A stretch of DNA of 58,279 nucleotides from Helicobacteraceae bacterium. GTDB taxonomy: Bacteria > Campylobacterota > Campylobacteria > Campylobacterales > Sulfurimonadaceae. Positions 25,263-34,450 of the stretch are shown one piece after another. Under the pieces are notes generated by a model. It was given only the letters and a program-made list of their open reading frames with translations, ran no database searches and had not been told where the DNA came from. Location: the NCBI GenBank assembly GCA_947498025.1, contig CANMJR010000015.1, positions 1-58,279 on the forward strand, read 5' to 3'. Every line of letters begins with the position of its first letter. Position 1 is the stretch's first letter. The position numbers and the translations under genes are program-made.

Positions 25263-26096
25263 ATGGTAGAGTTTAAAAAATTTGAAAACGGGTTTGAGTA
25301 TGTAGAGGTGAGCAACAGTTCTGCAAGGGTGAGAATTGCGCTCCAAGGTGCACATGTTTTTCACTTTGCACGCATCAATGAGGAGCCGATTTTGTGGCTC
25401 AGCGATACGAGCGATTTTGAGACAGGCAAAGCAATTAGGGGCGGTGTGCCAATCTGCTGGCCCTCTTTTGGGATGAATAATCCAGAGTTACCGCAACATG
25501 GGTTTGCGAGAGTCTGCATGTGGAGAGTAGAAAATTACAGAGAGATAGATAAAAAAACAACACAAATTATATTTACACTCAAGGATACACAAGAGAGCAG
25601 AGAACTTTGGAATTACAGCTTTTTATTAGAGCTGAAAGTGACAATATCTGAGACATTAGTTATGGAACTTATAACCACAAATCTTGATGATAAACCCTTT
25701 ATAATTACGCAGGCGTTCCACACCTATTTTCAAATATCCGATATCTCAAATGTAGCAATTGGAGGGCTGAGTGATAAACCTTATTTAGACGCCCTTACAG
25801 ATAAGCACCATGTGCAAAAGGGTGACATTACATTTAGTGGAGAGTTTGATTGCGTTTTTCAAGAGGTAGAGAGCGAGATTTTACTTATTGACAAAAACTG
25901 TACCATACGCATTAAAAATGAGGGTTCGTCCTCTGTTGTAGTTTGGAATCCATGGATTGAAAAATGCAAAAGAATGAGCGGAATGCGAGACGATGCCTAC
26001 AAAGAGTTTGTCTGCATCGAGTCGGCAAATGCTTTTGAAGATTTTAAAATTTTGGAGCCTAAAGAGTTTCACACTCTAAAAGCTACGATTTGCTAA
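25263..26096 (+). CDS. Aldose/hexose-6-phosphate mutarotase (YeaD-like)
   Basis: A 277-residue galactose-mutarotase-fold protein. GVPICWPSFGMNNPELPQHGFAR carries the YeaD-group Cys-Trp-Pro-x-Phe-Gly and HGFAR motifs; the second conserved His is in TQAFHTYFQ. It interconverts alpha and beta anomers of a hexose or hexose-6-phosphate. It starts right after the transporter stop with GGAG upstream, and its end overlaps the convergent transglycosylase gene by 14 bp. Confidence 0.83.
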   Translation: MVEFKKFENGFEYVEVSNSSARVRIALQGAHVFHFARINEEPILWLSDTSDFETGKAIRGGVPICWPSFGMNNPELPQHGFARVCMWRVENYREIDKKTTQIIFTLKDTQESRELWNYSFLLELKVTISETLVMELITTNLDDKPFIITQAFHTYFQISDISNVAIGGLSDKPYLDALTDKHHVQKGDITFSGEFDCVFQEVESEILLIDKNCTIRIKNEGSSSVVVWNPWIEKCKRMSGMRDDAYKEFVCIESANAFEDFKILEPKEFHTLKATIC

Positions 26097-27060
26097 GCCC
26101 TAGGTGCGCATTGTAGGCAAGTTTCAAAATTTCAAGAGCATAATCTGAAGAGTTGTTGAAGCTCATAAGTTTTTTTGCATACTCTTTGACATAAGCTGTT
26201 TCGCCGGTTTCACTTCTGAAGTAGCTATAATCTTTACTCTCTTTCTCGCTTTTCTCATAAACAAAAGAGCTATTTTTATGAGTTGCACTAAACTTTTTCC
26301 AAGCTTTCTCAGTCTCTGCTATTTTTGGTGTTTTATCCCAATCTATCAGTTTCTTAAATGAACCTCTTTTGTTGAGATAATTACTTGTTGAAACTATAGC
26401 ATCTTCCATTCTCGTCAAATCACCGACTTTTGTTTCATAACCGGCAATGTAGCTGAAACTCTCCGGCATAAACTGCGGTATTCCGACTGCTCCGGAGTGA
26501 GAGCTAGGAAAGTTACACTCCTCCGGCTCAATTCCCTTTTTATAGCAGTAGGTAATTATATTTACCAAATTTGTTTTGCCGCTATCAACGACCTCCGTCT
26601 GTTTTGTGTTCTCAGGACTCTTTTTTGTAGCCATAGAGTTGAAAACTGTTAAAGCATTGTTTGTGAGTTTTGTTTTGCCGAGTTTCGATTCTTTGAGCAA
26701 AATTATTGCGACAATTTCACGATTTACGCCATACTTTTTCTCAGCATAATCATAAACTTCTTTGTATTCCTGCAGGTGGGCGACGATTTCACTCGTATGT
26801 TTGGATGACTTTTTCTTAACTTTTTTTCCGTTTTTTGCATCAACTTTGGCATGCTTCTTTGGCATGTTTTTAATTCCGGTTCCATCAGGCTTCTGTGAGT
26901 TAAAGTTTGTAACGAGAAACTCATTTGCATAAGCGGAAGAAACTCCATTCACAACCACTTTCTGGCAAATCTCTTTATAATTTCTGTTTTCAAAATTACA
27001 TTTCTTGAGATTTGCCCAGATTTGTGTTGTAATTAACAGTAGTAAAATTACTCTTATCAT
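26083..27060 (-). CDS. Lytic murein transglycosylase (MltB-like)
   Basis: A 325-residue exported transglycosylase. A signal peptide covers residues 1-16 (MIRVILLLLITTQIWA). A basic linker at about 65-90 leads to the catalytic domain with the Glu in IILLKESKLGK and the MltB signature SGAVGIPQFMPESF. It cleaves glycan strands to 1,6-anhydroMurNAc products in the periplasm. It is downstream of and contiguous with murU and amgK, linking wall cleavage to recycling. Confidence 0.85.
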   Translation of the reverse strand: MIRVILLLLITTQIWANLKKCNFENRNYKEICQKVVVNGVSSAYANEFLVTNFNSQKPDGTGIKNMPKKHAKVDAKNGKKVKKKSSKHTSEIVAHLQEYKEVYDYAEKKYGVNREIVAIILLKESKLGKTKLTNNALTVFNSMATKKSPENTKQTEVVDSGKTNLVNIITYCYKKGIEPEECNFPSSHSGAVGIPQFMPESFSYIAGYETKVGDLTRMEDAIVSTSNYLNKRGSFKKLIDWDKTPKIAETEKAWKKFSATHKNSSFVYEKSEKESKDYSYFRSETGETAYVKEYAKKLMSFNNSSDYALEILKLAYNAHLGLSKS

Positions 27061-27061
27061 A

Positions 27062-27721
27062 TCAGACCTGCCTATTTATGAATTGAAGTCTTTGCGGAGT
27101 GCCTATGTCGTGCCAAATGCCGTCATATAACTCACCACTCACCTTTTCTTTGTCGATAGCGTCACGAATAATGGGAGCCAATGCCCGCTTCCCATAATAT
27201 ATTTTATCGAAAATTTCTGGATTATAGTACCCAATTCCGGAAAATGTGTAATTTGTTAAGGAATTGTTTAGAACTGAAAACTCTTTTAGACCAAAATCTC
27301 CTTGCGGATTATGGTCTGGATTGGGCACTAGAATGAGATGTGCGAGTTTGTCTTGAAGCTCAAAATTTGCATCAAATGCGTAGTCGCAAAAGACATCACC
27401 ATTAACTACCAAGAAAGGTTCGCTCCCCAGCAGAGGAAGTGCTTTTATGATCCCGCCACCGCTCTCCAGTGCGCCTTCATTCTGCTCATCAGAGTATTTT
27501 ATCTCAACACCCCAAGCTCTCCCGTCGCCTAGCAACTCAGGAATTTTATAGCCCAAATGGGCGATATTTATAATAATCTCTTTAAATCCGCAAGAGGCTA
27601 GTTTTTCTACATGCCAGACAATGAGAGGCTTACCTTTAACCTCCAAAAGAGGCTTGGGAAGAGTATCCGTGAGCGGACGCATTCGCTCTCCCCGACCGGC
27701 TGCCAAAATCATCGCTTTCAT
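27062..27721 (-). CDS. murU: N-acetylmuramate-1-phosphate uridylyltransferase MurU
   Basis: A 219-residue nucleotidyltransferase with AAGRGERMRPLTDTLPKPLL at residues 7-26 and the metal Asp in VVNGDVF. Together with AmgK it converts recycled MurNAc to UDP-MurNAc, bypassing MurA/MurB and giving intrinsic fosfomycin tolerance where known. The assignment leans on the 4-bp overlap with amgK, the standard arrangement; related mannose-1-P or glucose-1-P enzymes look similar. Confidence 0.83.
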   Translation of the reverse strand: MKAMILAAGRGERMRPLTDTLPKPLLEVKGKPLIVWHVEKLASCGFKEIIINIAHLGYKIPELLGDGRAWGVEIKYSDEQNEGALESGGGIIKALPLLGSEPFLVVNGDVFCDYAFDANFELQDKLAHLILVPNPDHNPQGDFGLKEFSVLNNSLTNYTFSGIGYYNPEIFDKIYYGKRALAPIIRDAIDKEKVSGELYDGIWHDIGTPQRLQFINRQV

Positions 27722-28656
27722 TGCATTTCTTTTAAAAACTTTGCCAACTCTTTTGTCTCATCATATCTGAGAGCCGTATCAAGTACATATTTGAGAGTGA
27801 GCGGAATATCTTTGAGGTACCCGTCTTTGCCATCACGCAAAAAGAGGCGTGAGAATATTCCAAGTACTTTGATATGTCTCTGCAAGCCCATAAAATCAAA
27901 CCACTTTATGAAAGTTTTATCATCTGTTTTCAGTCTCTTTTTATCACGAAATTCTAAAACCAGTTTTTCAACTTCTTCTCTAGGAAATTCAATATAACAA
28001 TCCTTCAAAAGTGAAACTAAATCATAAGTAATAGCCCCGTTCATGGCATCTTGATAATCAATAACACCGATTTCATCTTCACTCGTGATCATGATATTTC
28101 GTGAGTGAAAGTCGCGGTGCACAAAGACATCTTGAGGCTGCGCAAGAACAATATTCGAAATAGTGTCGAGTGAAGTTTGAATCAGCTCTTTTTGGGCTTG
28201 TGAGAGTGTGTAATTCAGCAGTTTTTCTAAGTACCACTCCCGCATCAAATCCATCTCCACATGCAGAAATTTTTTGTCATAAAGTGGCAATCCTGCGACT
28301 TCCGCCTTTTGCATTGTCACAATCGTATCCATCGCATCGCTATAAAGTGTTTTATAATTATCGTCATTTAAAACATTCAAATAGTGAACATTTCCAAAAT
28401 CTTTGAGTAGCAAAAAACCTTCTTCAAGGTTTTGCTCCAACACCAAAGGAGCATTGACCCCAGCCACAACAAGCCTCGAAGTTACATCCAAAAATGGAGA
28501 TAATGAGTGTTTCTCAAGCGAAGAATCCATCAACAAAATAGTCTCATTTTCAAACGAAAGTCTATAGTACTTTCTAAAACTAGCATCCGCCGAAGCCACC
28601 GTCACACTATGATTTTTATACGCTGTTGTTTGTAACCATTTACTAAATTTATACAT
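27718..28656 (-). CDS. amgK: MurNAc/GlcNAc anomeric kinase AmgK
   Basis: A 312-residue aminoglycoside-phosphotransferase-fold kinase. The Brenner-type catalytic loop is VHRDFHSRNIM and the metal motif GVIDYQDA. AmgK phosphorylates MurNAc at C1 for MurU, whose gene overlaps its stop (ATGA). It is the first gene of a three-gene operon with murU and the lytic transglycosylase. Confidence 0.85.
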   Translation of the reverse strand: MYKFSKWLQTTAYKNHSVTVASADASFRKYYRLSFENETILLMDSSLEKHSLSPFLDVTSRLVVAGVNAPLVLEQNLEEGFLLLKDFGNVHYLNVLNDDNYKTLYSDAMDTIVTMQKAEVAGLPLYDKKFLHVEMDLMREWYLEKLLNYTLSQAQKELIQTSLDTISNIVLAQPQDVFVHRDFHSRNIMITSEDEIGVIDYQDAMNGAITYDLVSLLKDCYIEFPREEVEKLVLEFRDKKRLKTDDKTFIKWFDFMGLQRHIKVLGIFSRLFLRDGKDGYLKDIPLTLKYVLDTALRYDETKELAKFLKEMQ

Positions 28657-28736
28657 ATATTTTTCCAGTCAAAGATGATATATTCATTTTTAACATTGTA
28701 ACCTTATTGGCATGTGGAAATATTTAAATACCAACA

Positions 28737-29597
28737 CTATTTACTCTGACGGGAAAGCCAGTTATATATGCCTGTTCCGACAATCAGCAATGTAACCCCG
28801 ATGACTAAATAAAAAGCATTGATAAGTTTGCTGTAATCATCCAAAACGATTTTAAATACCGCCAGCAACGACTCGATTGACAAAGCGATGATGATAGATG
28901 TCAAAAATTTACTTAAAGTTTTACTTTGCAAATCAGTGCCATAGTTAAATGTTTTAAAAAGAATATCATTTTCTATAATGGTTTTTGCCAAGTCGTAGAT
29001 GGCAAGTCCGATAGTAATAGAGATAATGGAAGTAAATATCTCATGCATTACATTCTGCGTTGAATTTTGAGAAACTAGCATGTGGAAAAATATATACCCG
29101 CCATAAAGAATCAAAAAAACAGACACGATTCCTAGCAGTATTCCACCGGCACCCATGATATAGGTATTTACTCTCTCAAAAGCACTGTTATGCTCAATAA
29201 GGCGAAGTTCCTCAAGAAGTTTTAACAAATCAAAATCAACAACAATATACTCATCATTATCGCGTTTTACCGCCGTAAGCGTAGGTAATCCTGTAACATG
29301 ATGAAGATACGGATTGCTAATATGAATAGACTCTTCCTCAAAACTTACCCATTTAAAATAAAATGATTTATCAGTTCTATTACGACTTTCATCTCTATAT
29401 TTTCTGCCAATAGATGAAGTGGACTGAACAAAAGAAGCATTGACATAGTAAATGATTTCAGCGGCTTTTTCAAAGTCGAAAATACGATGTAAATCTTTTT
29501 CATCATTTGAAAGAGGATGGAAATTTTCCATTGTATTACGAACATAGTATTGAACACTATTTTTATTCTCGCTATAAATACTGATAACTCGTTTCAT
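28737..29597 (-). CDS. Membrane protein with N-terminal Cache/PDC-like region
   Basis: A 286-residue protein of unknown function. Residues 1 to about 140 are soluble and have no signal peptide. They contain SFYFKW, ISNPYLHHVTGLPTLT (93-108) and a following beta pair, the layout of a Cache/PDC ligand-binding domain. Four membrane segments follow at about 149-171, 187-207, 232-251 and 260-281. There is no kinase, GGDEF or MCP output domain. Cache domains normally sit outside the membrane between two helices, so this topology is odd. A GGAGG ribosome site precedes the start. Confidence 0.75.
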   Translation of the reverse strand: MKRVISIYSENKNSVQYYVRNTMENFHPLSNDEKDLHRIFDFEKAAEIIYYVNASFVQSTSSIGRKYRDESRNRTDKSFYFKWVSFEEESIHISNPYLHHVTGLPTLTAVKRDNDEYIVVDFDLLKLLEELRLIEHNSAFERVNTYIMGAGGILLGIVSVFLILYGGYIFFHMLVSQNSTQNVMHEIFTSIISITIGLAIYDLAKTIIENDILFKTFNYGTDLQSKTLSKFLTSIIIALSIESLLAVFKIVLDDYSKLINAFYLVIGVTLLIVGTGIYNWLSRQSK

Positions 29598-29804
29598 AAG
29601 AATCCTCCTATAAATAAATTTTCGTATATTTTATAGCACCCATAGGATTAAGAACACTCTAAGAAATAGAGATAATAGTTATATTTAAGAATGTAAAATT
29701 AAGCTTTTAATCGTATTGTAAACCGGTTCATTGATTCGTAGGCAATATGAATCTTGTTTTGCTGCTGGTTTAATATATCGATATCTTGTATAAAGTTACA
29801 CTTA

Positions 29805-31067
29805 TTAGTAGGTTGCATGATTATAAACTAAAAAACCTCTTAAAAGAATTTCAAGTTCCTCTTTAATCTGCACTTGAAAGGGGATGTTTTTTATGTCATC
29901 CAAAACATCGCAGATTTTATGTGCAATAAGAATAAACTCTTCTTCCTTCATCCCCAATGTTGTCAATGCGGCAGAACCTATGCGCACTCCTGAAGTAGAC
30001 GAAGAGGAGCGAGAATCTGATGGAATCGTATTTTTGTTAACGGTGATACCGGCATTTTCTAATGCTACGCTTGCCTCTTCACCTGAAAAATCTTTGTCTA
30101 TCAGTGATACGAGTATCAGATGGTTATCGGTTCCTCCGCTAACAAGCTCATAACCTCTTTGTATCAACACATCGCCTAAAACTTTTGCATTGGCTTTGAC
30201 CGCTTTAGCATATTCTTTCCACGAAGGGTGTAAAACTTCACCAAACGCCACCGCTTTTGCGGCGATGACATGCACTAGCGGTCCTCCTTGCGTTCCGGGA
30301 AAGATAGCGCTGTCGATTTTTTTGGCAATCTCTTCATGGTTGGTCATAATGATACCGCCACGAGGTCCTCTGAGTGTTTTGTGTGTTGTGGAGGTGACGA
30401 CATCAGCATACGGAAATGGACTCATGTGCTCTCCTGCCGCGACCAATCCAGCGATATGAGCGATGTCGGCAAAAAGTATCGCACCCACCGAATCAGCGAT
30501 ATCACGAAATTTTTTAAAATTAATCTCTCTCGAATAGGCACTCGCCCCACATACAATAATCTTTGGCTTAACAATTTCTGCAATCTGAGCAATCTTCGTA
30601 TAATTCATTCTGCCATCAGCCTCTACACCGTAGGTAAACGAATGGTAGTTTTTCCCAGAAAAACTGGGTTTCGCACCGTGCGTCAAATGTCCTCCGTGGC
30701 GTAAATCCATTCCAAGCAGTTTATCTCCGGCTTGCAGCAACGCTGCATAAACGGCTCCGTTTGCTTGACTGCCAGAATGGGGTTGTACATTTGCAAAACT
30801 ACATCCGAAAATTTTGCAAAGTCTATCTTTCGCCAACTGTTCTACCTCATCCGCAAATTGACATCCTCCGTAGTATCGTTTGTTCGGGTACCCTTCTGCA
30901 TATTTGTTGGTAAAAACACTCCCCATCGCTTCCATAACGGCCGGAGAGGTAAAGTTCTCACTCGCAATCATTTCCAAATGCTTTGACTGTCGGTTAAACT
31001 CATTTTCAATGATGGCGAAAACTTCCGCATCTGCAACCGATAAACGCTCTTCATGTATAAAACTCAT
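29805..31067 (-). CDS. glyA: Serine hydroxymethyltransferase
   Basis: A 420-residue PLP enzyme interconverting serine and glycine with tetrahydrofolate. Motifs: [21 protein letters not shown], and the PLP Lys in [15 protein letters not shown]. The frame is open to 31160, but the ATG at 31067 begins the family N-terminus ([15 protein letters not shown]) and has AAGGAT 6 nt upstream, so the extra 31 codons are left out. Confidence 0.95.
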   Translation of the reverse strand: MSFIHEERLSVADAEVFAIIENEFNRQSKHLEMIASENFTSPAVMEAMGSVFTNKYAEGYPNKRYYGGCQFADEVEQLAKDRLCKIFGCSFANVQPHSGSQANGAVYAALLQAGDKLLGMDLRHGGHLTHGAKPSFSGKNYHSFTYGVEADGRMNYTKIAQIAEIVKPKIIVCGASAYSREINFKKFRDIADSVGAILFADIAHIAGLVAAGEHMSPFPYADVVTSTTHKTLRGPRGGIIMTNHEEIAKKIDSAIFPGTQGGPLVHVIAAKAVAFGEVLHPSWKEYAKAVKANAKVLGDVLIQRGYELVSGGTDNHLILVSLIDKDFSGEEASVALENAGITVNKNTIPSDSRSSSSTSGVRIGSAALTTLGMKEEEFILIAHKICDVLDDIKNIPFQVQIKEELEILLRGFLVYNHATY

Positions 31068-31152
31068 TATGTATCCTTTGTGAATAGTTCGTAAAAGTTT
31101 ATCTATCCTGATAGCTATTTGCAATCCAAATATTGCTCTAATACAGGACATA

Positions 31153-31356
31153 ATGAGCAATTTTTGGATTGATTTTGATGATTTTCTGAACTATAATTTA
31201 CCAAAAGAAATTATTAAACATGGGACACAGAACCAAGACATATCTGCTGACACAAGCATAGGTAGAAGCATGGAAGAGTTATCTGCCAATATGATTAACT
31301 CGACTGCTGTAATAAGAATCGATATTGCAAAATGTATAGGTAGATATTATAAATAA
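31153..31356 (+). CDS. Possible small hypothetical protein (67 residues)
   Basis: An open frame starting [17 protein letters not shown] with AGGA 5 nt before the ATG. It runs divergently from glyA. No domain is recognised. It has no membrane segment or signal peptide. Length is close to what chance gives in AT-rich DNA, so this is a weak call resting on the ribosome site and position in an otherwise empty gap. Confidence 0.3.
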   Translation: MSNFWIDFDDFLNYNLPKEIIKHGTQNQDISADTSIGRSMEELSANMINSTAVIRIDIAKCIGRYYK

Positions 31357-31384
31357 GCACAACAATGTTTATCATCTCACTCAC

Positions 31385-31415
31385 CAACATTCACCTCTTT
31401 AAGAGGTGAATGTTG
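31385..31415. repeat. Perfect 15-bp inverted repeat
   Basis: CAACATTCACCTCTT (31385-31399) is followed after one T by its exact complement (31401-31415). No T-tract follows on either strand, so it is not a standard terminator. It lies downstream of the AraC-MGMT-GNAT gene and of the doubtful 67-codon frame. A bidirectional 3'-end stabiliser or a protein-binding palindrome are both possible. Confidence 0.7.
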
Positions 31416-31447
31416 CCAAATAATCATCATAACTCCTACGGTTTTTT

Positions 31448-32734
31448 TTACGGTTGAATTCGAAATGGAATCATTGCTGATTTTGAAAATCCCATACTTT
31501 CGTAAAATCGGTGTGCCAAGAGATTATCCGCATCTGTAAGAAGAGTAATTCTTTGAATCCCTTTTTCTTTGCTGCAGGTAAGGGCGTATTCGAGTAAAGC
31601 CGAACCTATATCCTCTCCTCGGTGTTTCTCATCAATAATCATGTCTTCAAGCATGGCAACGCTCTCTCCCAACGCCGTAGAGACTGTGTACAAAAGGTTG
31701 ACCATTCCAACAATTTCATCTTCTTTGGATGCGATGTATATCTCCCCAATCTCTTTGTTTTCAATAATCTTTTTTAGCGCTTTTGTCTGTCGTACACAAT
31801 CGGGTGTAAACTCAGCTTCTTGGGAAAAAAGTTGATGCAAAAGTTGACACAATTTTGGAATTTCCTCAGTCGTTGCTACGCGGTAACTTGTTAAGTTCTC
31901 TTTGGAAGCTAATTCATAGGCGATGAGAATCTTTTTTCGCTCTATGCCCCATCTGTATCCGCTCATCGCTCCACTTTTTGCGATAACACGATGACAGGGG
32001 ATGAGATAGCCTACATGATTTTTGCCAATAGCACTTGCAACTGCACGAACAGATTTTGGCTTATCAAGAAAATTTGCCATATCTTGATAAGTTGCAACTA
32101 CTCCGTTTGGAAGATTTAAAAGTGCCTTCCATACATTTACCTGAAAGTTTGTTCCTTTTACCAAAAGGTTGTATTTTTTATTTTTAATAAAGATGTTTTC
32201 TAGGTATTCACATGCTTTTGCATCATCATAAAGCAGGTTTGCATTTTCCCAAAGCTCTTTAAATTTGCCAAATATCAGATCTTTGTTGTTGTCGATAAAT
32301 CCCAAATAACAGATACCTTTGTCGGTATATGCGATTAAAGCTTCACCAAAAAGAGTCCGTCCGTAACCATAGGTAATAAGAACATCTTTACCTTTTTCTC
32401 TCCATTCTTTTGGAGTCACGCCTATGAGATTTACAAAAAGCTCATGCAGACGACTAGAACTAGAAAGCCCTATGTCCAGACTGCTGTCTAATATGGATTT
32501 TGACTGTTTAATATGTTCTTTAGCATAATTGAGTGTGACGGAGTGTAAAAACTGTTTTGGAGTTACACCCACATACTCTTTAAAAATGCGGATAAAATGA
32601 AATTTGCTCATACCAATATTTTTGGCAATTTCATCTATTGAGGGCTGGTCTTTAAAGTTGTCATCGATATAACGGATAGCTTTTTCTATATGTCTATAAT
32701 TATCTGATAAATCAAAGTTAGACAAAGAGCTCAT
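31448..32734 (-). CDS. AraC regulator - O6-methylguanine methyltransferase - GNAT fusion (Ada-like)
   Basis: A 428-residue three-domain protein. Residues ~12-112 are an AraC double HTH (SIDEIAKNIGMSKFHFIRIF). Residues ~120-275 are a methylated-DNA-protein cysteine methyltransferase with active site IPCHRV (Cys247). Residues ~283-428 are a GNAT acetyltransferase (IDEKHRGEDIGSALLEYA, HRFYESMGF). The first two parts equal Ada without its N-terminal zinc domain; the acetyltransferase is an unusual addition. Upstream on the same strand are a PNPOx-like gene and alkC. It may repair and sense alkylated DNA. Confidence 0.85.
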   Translation of the reverse strand: MSSLSNFDLSDNYRHIEKAIRYIDDNFKDQPSIDEIAKNIGMSKFHFIRIFKEYVGVTPKQFLHSVTLNYAKEHIKQSKSILDSSLDIGLSSSSRLHELFVNLIGVTPKEWREKGKDVLITYGYGRTLFGEALIAYTDKGICYLGFIDNNKDLIFGKFKELWENANLLYDDAKACEYLENIFIKNKKYNLLVKGTNFQVNVWKALLNLPNGVVATYQDMANFLDKPKSVRAVASAIGKNHVGYLIPCHRVIAKSGAMSGYRWGIERKKILIAYELASKENLTSYRVATTEEIPKLCQLLHQLFSQEAEFTPDCVRQTKALKKIIENKEIGEIYIASKEDEIVGMVNLLYTVSTALGESVAMLEDMIIDEKHRGEDIGSALLEYALTCSKEKGIQRITLLTDADNLLAHRFYESMGFSKSAMIPFRIQP

Positions 32735-32819
32735 TTACAAACCTTCACTTAATTTTGTAAAAGTATAACTCAAAGATGAGACAGACACAATCCAGAAGTT
32801 GCTAACTTCAAGTTCATAT

Positions 32820-33350
32820 TTATATACTTCTCAAATCAACAGGTACAAAATGCTTCTCTTTATATTCTTTAAGATTACCCTTTTCATCCATACTTACTGC
32901 CCAGTCTCTTAGTGCATTTCTGTCGCTTTTGTACTCCATAAACGGAACTGATTCACCACAACTAGACTCCACAGCATAGATACTAAACTCAAAAAAATCT
33001 CTTACAATACTCTCTTTTTCTGAAAAAAGTTCAACATATTCATAAAATTTTTCACTTTGAGATTCGATAGCTTTTGCTTTACAAAAAAGTCTGAGTATCT
33101 TTGCCACGCCCTCGTAAGCATTAAAAACAAGAGTAAATTCACCATCATTTAGAGCATCTGAGTAAGTACGATTTCCACTTCCGGGGTAGTTTAAAAACAC
33201 TAAAGTTTTTTCATCTATTACTCTTAGTGTGTCATACCCTTTTGGAGAAAGGTTTACCTCTTTACCTGAACAACTAGCGATATAAAATAGTTTTTGTTCT
33301 TTTATAAACTCTCTATCATCGTCTGTTAAACTTTTATATTGTTTTCCCAT
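32820..33350 (-). CDS. Pyridoxamine 5'-phosphate oxidase-family flavin-binding protein
   Basis: A 176-residue split-barrel protein: FYIASCSGKEVNLSPKGYD, then VFLNYPGSGNRTYSDAL and a central RLFCKAKAI strand. This is the FMN-binding PNPOx-like group seen in many bacteria, mostly without a known substrate. It is 10 bp after alkC on the same strand and 85 bp before the Ada-like fusion, so it may belong to an alkylation-response set; that is inference. Confidence 0.8.
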   Translation of the reverse strand: MGKQYKSLTDDDREFIKEQKLFYIASCSGKEVNLSPKGYDTLRVIDEKTLVFLNYPGSGNRTYSDALNDGEFTLVFNAYEGVAKILRLFCKAKAIESQSEKFYEYVELFSEKESIVRDFFEFSIYAVESSCGESVPFMEYKSDRNALRDWAVSMDEKGNLKEYKEKHFVPVDLRSI

Positions 33351-33360
33351 TTTTAAACCT

Positions 33361-34437
33361 TTATAATTTCAGTAAAAATTCGCTTCTTACTTTTTCTTCT
33401 CCATTGATAAGAATGGAAATATAATGTTTCCCAACATAATACTTTCGTGTTGTCATATTTTTAAAACTCTGTTTTTTTAAAAAACTTTTTGACGATGATT
33501 TTATCTCATTTTGACTTATCATAAAAACTTTTTTATTATGATTTTTATTCGATTTGAGATACTCGATCAAGTATTCAACCCTTACATTGCCGATTGCCTC
33601 TTTTGCTCTGAGTTCAAATGAAAAAGTAAGCACATCCTCTAAATTTACTACTTCATCATGTCTGAAATTTATGATATTCACATGCTCTGATTTTCCAAAA
33701 TTAAAAAGTTTGAAGATAGTTTTGTTCCCTTGTTTTAGCAAAGTTCGAGAGCCATGTTTGCAAATCCAATCCAACTCTTTTGATACACCGAGATTATTTT
33801 TGACAAATTCCTGTACCAAAACAGGGTTGTCTTTTGAAATATCATTAAGATTATTTGCTACCGATTTTCTAACATAAAGGCTTGTGTCATTTTTCAAAAG
33901 CTCTATTATCTCAAATACTTTTGAAGGATTTTTTTTAAATTTTGTAAGTGCAATAGCCCAAGGAAGTTTTGGACGACACCCTTCAGATGCAAGTCTTCGC
34001 AGATGTTCATTTTGACTTTTTGCCCAAACTTTCATTTGATACATAGTTTGTTCTTCATACTTTAAAATAAATTGTCGTACAGCAAATTCACTGCTTGATT
34101 CAATGGTAAAAACTTCTAAAGCACGCATCGAGTTTTCAAAATCATTAAGTCCAAACACTTCCACAAAATCCTGAAAAAACATTGCTTCATAGGAGTGAAA
34201 ATTTTTTGAAATAGATTTGAGTACAGCCAGTTGTTCTTCATACGCAAAGGGTAAAAATTCGCCCAATTTTAGGGCAATATGTCGCATCCGCCCTTTAAGC
34301 TCCAACTGATTCCATATGCCATGAAAGATAGATTTAATAAAATTTGTATCATCAAAATTTTCATAGTTCTCTTTGATTTTAAGAGCTAAATTTTGTATAT
34401 ATTCTTTTGTATAAACATTTTTCAGTAGTTCTGCCAT
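33361..34437 (-). CDS. alkC: AlkC-type DNA alkylation repair protein with C-terminal Ig-like domain
   Basis: About 358 residues. The N-terminal KNVYTKEYIQNLA and GRMRHIALKLGEFLP are AlkC-like. ALK/HEAT repeats follow, with GCRPKLPWA and LDWICKHGSRTLLKQGN as the probable DNA-lesion surface. Residues from about 265 are beta-rich and end like an Ig-like domain, as in the AlkC subgroup with that extension. It removes N3-alkylpurines. The ATG at 34437 has GAGGA 8 nt upstream; the open frame to 34467 uses a GTG inside anmK and is less likely. Confidence 0.8.
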   Translation of the reverse strand: MAELLKNVYTKEYIQNLALKIKENYENFDDTNFIKSIFHGIWNQLELKGRMRHIALKLGEFLPFAYEEQLAVLKSISKNFHSYEAMFFQDFVEVFGLNDFENSMRALEVFTIESSSEFAVRQFILKYEEQTMYQMKVWAKSQNEHLRRLASEGCRPKLPWAIALTKFKKNPSKVFEIIELLKNDTSLYVRKSVANNLNDISKDNPVLVQEFVKNNLGVSKELDWICKHGSRTLLKQGNKTIFKLFNFGKSEHVNIINFRHDEVVNLEDVLTFSFELRAKEAIGNVRVEYLIEYLKSNKNHNKKVFMISQNEIKSSSKSFLKKQSFKNMTTRKYYVGKHYISILINGEEKVRSEFLLKL

Positions 34438-34450
34438 CAAAAGTCCTCTA

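Larger units (their letters stand above)
31068..31447. other. 380-bp region between glyA and the AraC-MGMT-GNAT gene
   Basis: This stretch holds the glyA leader, one doubtful 67-codon plus-strand frame (31153-31356) and a perfect 31-bp palindrome (31385-31415). I see no RNA gene or insertion sequence in it. Confidence 0.6.

Noticed and set aside
31068-31160. N-terminal extension of glyA to 31160
   Set aside because: The extra 31 codons are unlike the SHMT N-terminus, and the ATG at 31067 has a good ribosome site.
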